Below are positions 6,218-9,747 of a stretch of DNA of 9,747 bases, in pieces. Each line of letters begins with the position of its first letter. Position 1 is the first letter of the stretch. Origin of the DNA: Candidatus Altarchaeota archaeon (lineage in GTDB: Archaea > Altiarchaeota > Altiarchaeia > IMC4 > QMZM01). The DNA lies in NCBI GenBank assembly GCA_018897475.1, contig JAHIKS010000049.1, forward strand, positions 1 through 9,747, written 5' to 3'. The translations under genes and the position numbers were made by a program. A model generated the notes under the pieces. The model worked only from the letters and a program-made list of their open reading frames with translations. It was not told the DNA's origin and did not search any database.

Positions 6218-7171
6218 TCAACCACTCAACTCAGACAAATGTTTGATTCTCTTCAGCATATTCGGGTGGGTGCTGAACATCTCCATGAACTTGTCGGTTC
6301 CGCTGACATTTATCTTTTTGTTCCTGATGTTCATCAGCTCCGTTTGGTCAACAGAGCCTGACATGTCAGAGTCTATCACCTTCATCTCCCTCAACTCGTT
6401 AGCAGCCCTTGAAGGGTCATTCAGGAAGAATGCCTTGTAGCCCTCCATCTGCTTCAAAGCGTTTCTATCTGCTCTGGCACTTCCATAAACCAACTTATAG
6501 AGGGCAGAAGCCAGATGATGTGGCTGGTTTCCAAGCTCAACACTACCCTTATCAGCATAGTACTCCCTTATCCTTGAGCCATAGAGAACAAGAAGGTTCG
6601 TTATGAAATATAGGACGAGTGCAACCAAACCAACCATGGCAGTGTTGTCCCTGTTCCTTCCTCCCGAGAACATGAAGCTCCACGCAAGGTACCAGCATAT
6701 CATTGGAATAACTGAGAGCATTGTTATCACCATAACGTCCCTGTTCTTGAGATGCGAGATTTCATGGCCGAGAACCGCTCTCAATTCTTCCTTGCTGAGT
6801 AGATTCATAATCCCGCTGGTTACGCATACCCTTCCATCGGAGATGGACCTTCCAAATGCAAAAGCGTTAGGTACCTGAACACCTGAGATACAGACCCGTG
6901 GCTTCTTGATTCCTGCTTTCTGTGAGAGCTCAGAGACAATCCGGTGCAGTTCCGGCTCTTCCTGTTCACTAACGTATCTGATTTTCATGCTCCATTCCAC
7001 CATCTTTGGGCCTATCATGTACTGGATAAGGAGCATAACGGAAGCAAGAATCGCATAAAAGAAAAATCCGCCAACGCCATAGCTCCCGGCAACCACCACA
7101 AGCAATGCATAGACGATTCCAAACATCGCCGCCAGAAGAAGATACATCCTAATCTGCAGCCACATCTTCAT
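6218..7171 (-). CDS. htpX: HtpX-family membrane zinc metalloprotease (M48)
   Basis: Membrane protease for quality control of damaged or misfolded membrane proteins, active site facing the cytoplasm. The protein is 317 residues from ATG 7171. Two membrane segments near the N-terminus (about 9-29 and 35-53) are followed by the zinc motif HEISH (136-140), two further hydrophobic segments (about 147-168 and 178-198) and the third-ligand motif EYYAD (203-207). The conserved STHPNMLKRI is at 300-309. The start is ambiguous: GTG 7177, ATG 7171 and ATG 7165 are in frame. I prefer 7171 because AGGTGG stands just upstream, although that is close; 7165 gives better spacing. All choices overlap the end of scpB, so the two are translationally coupled. 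The catalytic residues are complete. Confidence 0.93.
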   Translation of the reverse strand: MKMWLQIRMYLLLAAMFGIVYALLVVVAGSYGVGGFFFYAILASVMLLIQYMIGPKMVEWSMKIRYVSEQEEPELHRIVSELSQKAGIKKPRVCISGVQVPNAFAFGRSISDGRVCVTSGIMNLLSKEELRAVLGHEISHLKNRDVMVITMLSVIPMICWYLAWSFMFSGGRNRDNTAMVGLVALVLYFITNLLVLYGSRIREYYADKGSVELGNQPHHLASALYKLVYGSARADRNALKQMEGYKAFFLNDPSRAANELREMKVIDSDMSGSVDQTELMNIRNKKINVSGTDKFMEMFSTHPNMLKRIKHLSELSG

Positions 7172-7694
7172 CACCACCTGTATTCTCGACCAACTCCTTT
7201 GTGTCCTTCACATTGGCCTTGATCAAATCCTTCACATCCTGAACCTGAAAATATTCCTTGAACTTCGGGGTTACAGTGAGAATTCTGCTTCTGCCCTTCT
7301 TCTTTGCCTCGATAAGCTCCTGCTCCCTGAGCTGCTTCACGTACTTGTAGACTCTAGTGCCCCTCTCCTTGACGAGCTTTGACTGCATGACGGGCTGCTC
7401 ATATGCAATGAGAGCGAGGGTCTTCAGCATTGCCGGCGGAATCTCCGTTTCTGAGGCAAGGTGCATGACAGACGGCTCCATGTCAGCCCTGATTCTCATC
7501 CCATAGCCGCTGTCGTACTCATAAATCTCGATGCCGGAATTCCTTGAACTGTACTCATCCTTCAACTCAGCAAGGGCCTGCCTTATAAGCCCGGCGTTGC
7601 CCGACTCGCATATCCTTGCAATCTCATCCAGCGTGAGAATCCTCCCTGAAACAAAAAGGGCAGCCTCTATTACTCCCCTCACATCCTCGGCCAT
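7149..7694 (-). CDS. scpB: Segregation and condensation protein B (ScpB)
   Basis: Non-SMC subunit of the SMC-kleisin complex that organises and separates chromosomes; it dimerises and binds the kleisin ScpA. The protein is 181 residues, usual for the family, with two winged-helix domains (about 1-75 and 85-150). Typical stretches are VIEAALFVSGRILTLDEIA near the N-terminus and LALIAYEQPVMQSKLVKERG in the second domain, followed by YVKQLREQELIEAKKKGRS. The C-terminal tail from about 150 is charged and probably disordered. It begins 15 bases after the methyltransferase and overlaps htpX, so it is the middle gene of three. No scpA is in the window. The start has no obvious Shine-Dalgarno sequence, but its place relative to the domain is right. 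Confidence 0.93.
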   Translation of the reverse strand: MAEDVRGVIEAALFVSGRILTLDEIARICESGNAGLIRQALAELKDEYSSRNSGIEIYEYDSGYGMRIRADMEPSVMHLASETEIPPAMLKTLALIAYEQPVMQSKLVKERGTRVYKYVKQLREQELIEAKKKGRSRILTVTPKFKEYFQVQDVKDLIKANVKDTKELVENTGGDEDVAAD

Positions 7695-7709
7695 AATCTA
7701 ATATTCCCG

Positions 7710-8285
7710 TTAATGGTTAAATATTTTTCCCTTGATTACGCTGAGCTCCTCAAAGAAGAGCTTTCTCTTGGCGATGATCTCATATTCGATTTGATTCTTT
7801 TTCATAATCTCATCGATTCTTTCCATATCGCCCAGCGAAGAAATCAGCAGCTCGAAAACCCCATCGTCCTTCAGATAATCTGAAACAGAATCGAGGAATC
7901 TCTCTATAATCTCGATGCCCCCCTCACCGCCGCTCCACGCCTTCTCCAGAAGCCCGGGCTCCTTTACTGGGAGATAGGGCGGATTGAAGACGATGAGGTC
8001 GAACCTCTCGTTGCCCGGAGGAAACAAATCACACTGGATGAATTCCGCATTCCCAATCCCGTTAACCCTCGCGTTCTCCCTCGCAAGCTCTACCGCTATT
8101 GGATTTATGTCCGTGCCAACCACCCTATCTGCCTTTTCTGCTGCAGTCAATGCGAGAATTCCCGTTCCCGTGCCTAGGTCAAGGACAGCATCACCTTTTT
8201 CGACAAGCAGATTCTCGGCAAGAAGGAAGGAATCCTCCGCTGGCTTATAGACCTCCCTCCTCAGTTTCAGGTTATCGATTTCCAT
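7710..8285 (-). CDS. HemK2/Mtq2-like protein-glutamine methyltransferase
   Basis: SAM-dependent class I methyltransferase of 191 residues. By family it methylates the glutamine of the GGQ motif in the archaeal release factor aRF1, normally with a Trm112 partner, which is not seen here. The opening VYKPAEDSFLL (12-22) is characteristic of the Mtq2/HemK2 branch. The SAM-binding loop is LDLGTGTG (35-42), the acidic ribose contact is Asp59 in VGTDINP, and the catalytic NPPYLP is at 101-106. It lacks the N-terminal helical domain of bacterial PrmC, as expected for the archaeal and eukaryotic form. It leads an operon with scpB and htpX. A TATA-like element lies about 30 bases upstream, so the transcript is probably leaderless or nearly so. 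The exact substrate is inferred from the family. Confidence 0.88.
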   Translation of the reverse strand: MEIDNLKLRREVYKPAEDSFLLAENLLVEKGDAVLDLGTGTGILALTAAEKADRVVGTDINPIAVELARENARVNGIGNAEFIQCDLFPPGNERFDLIVFNPPYLPVKEPGLLEKAWSGGEGGIEIIERFLDSVSDYLKDDGVFELLISSLGDMERIDEIMKKNQIEYEIIAKRKLFFEELSVIKGKIFNH

Positions 8286-8329
8286 TGGGCTAATATAAAT
8301 ATCCGCAATGCATATATTAATGGATTAGG
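8286..8329. promoter_or_regulatory. Compact divergent promoter
   Basis: Only 44 bases separate two divergent start codons. For the plus-strand gene, AATATAAAT (8292-8300) is centred about 34 bases before the ATG. For the minus-strand methyltransferase, TTAATATATG (read on minus, 8311-8320) is centred about 30 bases before its ATG. Each TATA element therefore lies where the opposite transcript starts, so the two directions may compete for transcription factors. Confidence 0.5.
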
Positions 8330-8848
8330 ATGAAACATATCGTTGCCATGTCAGGCTCATATAACGGAAACCCCGATACGCTCTTCAAGTCCTTACATAC
8401 TGGTGGAATTCTGCAGATGTCACTCATAGGGAGGGAGGTTACATTGCAGCTGAGAAGCGAGAACATGGATGAGGTAAAGGACGCCCTCAAGAAAATAGGG
8501 GTCGACAACCTGAACATCCTTGAATGGAAAAAGACGGGCGTGACCCTCTCCAACCCGGGCAAGGGCATCGACAATAAGGAGATAATCATAGTCTCACTCA
8601 TACCCTCCGCGCTGGACGAGGGTCTAAGACCACTTGCGTTTCTTTGCGAATTCGAACTGGATGAGGAAATCCTCATGAAGGTCAGGGCAAGGATTGAGGA
8701 GATTTTAGACGATGCCGGTTTGACCGACGCCATCTACACAATCCATATAAAAAAGGAAACCGATTTGGAGGAGTATCTGAATTCTACAATGGTTGCAACA
8801 CTCAACGCCCTATTCGAGGCAGGAGGCGTTGCAAGCATTGACCAATAA
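8330..8848 (+). CDS. Unrecognised acidic, soluble protein
   Basis: 172 residues that I do not recognise. It has no signal peptide or membrane segment and is rich in Asp and Glu. Predicted by eye it is a mixed alpha/beta protein: a first half ending near LEWKKTG (64-70) with alternating strands and a helix (MDEVKDALKKIG, 46-57), then a strand IIIVSL, a helix-rich part (about 105-130) and a final helix (MVATLNALFEAGG). The two halves could be related small domains, but I see no clear repeat. There is no cysteine motif or recognisable catalytic signature. A long Ser-rich reading frame on the opposite strand is a shadow; this strand is supported by its own TATA element, AGG just before the ATG, and the pilin-like gene four bases after its stop. 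Confidence 0.75.
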   Translation: MKHIVAMSGSYNGNPDTLFKSLHTGGILQMSLIGREVTLQLRSENMDEVKDALKKIGVDNLNILEWKKTGVTLSNPGKGIDNKEIIIVSLIPSALDEGLRPLAFLCEFELDEEILMKVRARIEEILDDAGLTDAIYTIHIKKETDLEEYLNSTMVATLNALFEAGGVASIDQ

Positions 8849-8852
8849 CAGA

Positions 8853-9452
8853 ATGGAATCCAGGCCAAGAAGAAGGCGAATGACCAGAGACAGGAAAATA
8901 AAGACCGAACATCTAGTTGTCATCGTGCCCATTGTGATAATGGCCCTCATATATCTTCTTCTTGTTATTACAGAACTGGACAGCTATATTGGCACAGAGT
9001 ATGAGGTGGGGGGGTTTGGATACATATGGCCCATCCCCTCAGGAATTTCGCTTACGAGCGATGGAAATCTCACCATGAGGTTTATCAACCTGTGGATGGC
9101 CCGGGTTACAATCCTTAATATAACTGTAGAGAATAACGAATCAGGAAGATGCTATATCTATCCCGGGAAGGAGATAATCTACCAGAACGAGACCCATGCA
9201 TTGCCATTTATACTCCCCGCATGGGAGAGGTTCGACATAAATGCATTTGGCTGTACTCCAAGGGACCGTGAAATAATGAAAGGCGAAAAATTCCAGATAA
9301 CGGTGAAAACAAAATATATAATCGGTGAGGTATTTCATATGGAGGGCATAGACGATATTGCCCGGAGAATCCTCATGCGTGGCATGACAGTCCATGAGGA
9401 GTCGGGCAGGGTCGAAGGCGAATATGAGATAGTCTATGGGGGCCGCTACTAA
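8853..9452 (+). CDS. Exported single-membrane-segment protein, possibly pilin-like
   Basis: 199 residues, function unknown. A strongly basic start (RPRRRRM, then RDRKIK) precedes one hydrophobic segment (about 21-40). The rest (about 160 residues) should lie outside the cell. It looks beta-rich, with four N-glycosylation sequons (Asn72, Asn89, Asn95, Asn112) and just two cysteines (100 and 134), likely a disulfide. The stretch TMRFINLWMARVTILNITV recalls the beta-strand pattern of archaeal type IV pilin-like proteins, but a standard prepilin cleavage site is not clear. I start at ATG 8853, four bases after the previous stop. ATG 8880, with AAGG just upstream, is a real alternative, while the longer frame from 8793 overlaps the previous gene. 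The next gene starts two bases after its stop, which suggests a shared operon. Confidence 0.75.
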   Translation: MESRPRRRRMTRDRKIKTEHLVVIVPIVIMALIYLLLVITELDSYIGTEYEVGGFGYIWPIPSGISLTSDGNLTMRFINLWMARVTILNITVENNESGRCYIYPGKEIIYQNETHALPFILPAWERFDINAFGCTPRDREIMKGEKFQITVKTKYIIGEVFHMEGIDDIARRILMRGMTVHEESGRVEGEYEIVYGGRY

Positions 9453-9454
9453 AA

Positions 9455-9747
9455 ATGAAGCGCAGGGGCTATGTGATGACCTGGGATGCAATTCTTGCCC
9501 TCATCTTTATAATGCTGGTATTCACGGGCCTGATAACCATGGAGCACACGAGGTCCATAAACGTTAAGGAAGTCGGTTTCCTCGAGCTGCATTCCACGGC
9601 CGAGGATTCCATCGAGGTTCTGAACAAGATGGGAGCTCTCGAGGAGATAGTAATCTACTGGTCTGAGAACAACACGCAGCTTGCTAACGACACCGCAACC
9701 TTCTATCTGGAGCAGTTTATTCCGGAGAAAATGGGCTACAGACTTAC
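9455..9747 (+). CDS. Pilin-like exported protein (C-terminus beyond the window)
   Basis: 97 complete codons from ATG 9455 to the window edge with no stop. It opens MKRRGYVMTWDAILALIFIM, a short basic stretch and Gly followed by a hydrophobic helix (about 9-28). This resembles the class III signal of archaeal pilin-like proteins, where a prepilin peptidase cuts after (K/R)G, although the usual QxSxE sequence is not matched. After the helix the chain is helical and acidic (VKEVGFLELHSTAEDSIEVL), then has one sequon (NNT) and NDT further on. It begins two bases after the preceding exported protein, so both are probably made together and may be parts of one surface structure. Function cannot be named from this fragment. 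Confidence 0.75.
   Translation, partial: MKRRGYVMTWDAILALIFIMLVFTGLITMEHTRSINVKEVGFLELHSTAEDSIEVLNKMGALEEIVIYWSENNTQLANDTATFYLEQFIPEKMGYRL

Noticed and set aside
7965..7972. TACTGGGA, identical to one arm of the palindrome at 2512-2528
   Set aside because: It is a single half-site inside the methyltransferase coding region with no matching arm, so chance is enough to explain it.
8317..8733. Minus-strand open frame of 138 residues opposite the 8330 gene
   Set aside because: The product is Ser-rich low-complexity, typical of antisense to acidic coding sequence. The plus-strand gene has a promoter and operon context.
8793..8852. Longer N-terminus for the exported protein at 8853
   Set aside because: It would overlap the end of the previous gene by 56 bases and put extra non-membrane sequence before the basic stretch; the start at 8853 gives a simple four-base gap.

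Overview
The window is protein-dense, with short or overlapping gene junctions and no stretch over 300 bases without a gene. It looks archaeal. It carries an archaeal-type GTP cyclohydrolase (MptA) beside queE, queC and queD, which suits archaeosine synthesis. It also has an archaeal-type serine hydroxymethyltransferase, an archaeal HtpX protease, a HemK2/Mtq2-like methyltransferase, T-rich and TATA-like sequences with short leaders, and exported proteins with Thr-rich linkers and Cys-rich modules. The lineage cannot be fixed by eye. An uncultivated euryarchaeal, Altiarchaeota-like or DPANN-like archaeon is my low-confidence guess.

Left part (1-2564, minus strand): a compact operon in the order RHH regulator, queD, queC, queE, mptA. 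Together the enzymes take GTP to preQ0, the precursor of archaeosine in tRNA. The first gene, 58 codons, is a ribbon-helix-helix protein whose stop overlaps the queD start (ATGA). Just upstream of it lies a perfect 17-bp palindrome between a TATA-like element and the start codon. This suggests an autoregulated protein repressor of the preQ0 operon, the most interesting item here.

Middle (2570-6214, minus strand): a Cys-rich lipoprotein with two eight-cysteine modules on Thr-rich linkers, then glyA, a small two-helix membrane protein and a secreted subtilisin-like (S8) protease. The last has a propeptide, a full catalytic triad, a poly-Thr linker and a duplicated Cys-rich C-terminal repeat. 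The membrane protein and the protease use A/T-ending codons much more than their neighbours and may have been acquired. A hairpin plus T-tract ends the protease gene.

Right part: a minus-strand operon of a release-factor-type methyltransferase, scpB and htpX (8285 down to 6218). It diverges from a plus-strand group starting at 8330 through a 44-bp shared promoter region. The plus group holds an unrecognised acidic soluble protein and two pilin-like, single-membrane-segment exported proteins, the last cut by the window edge.
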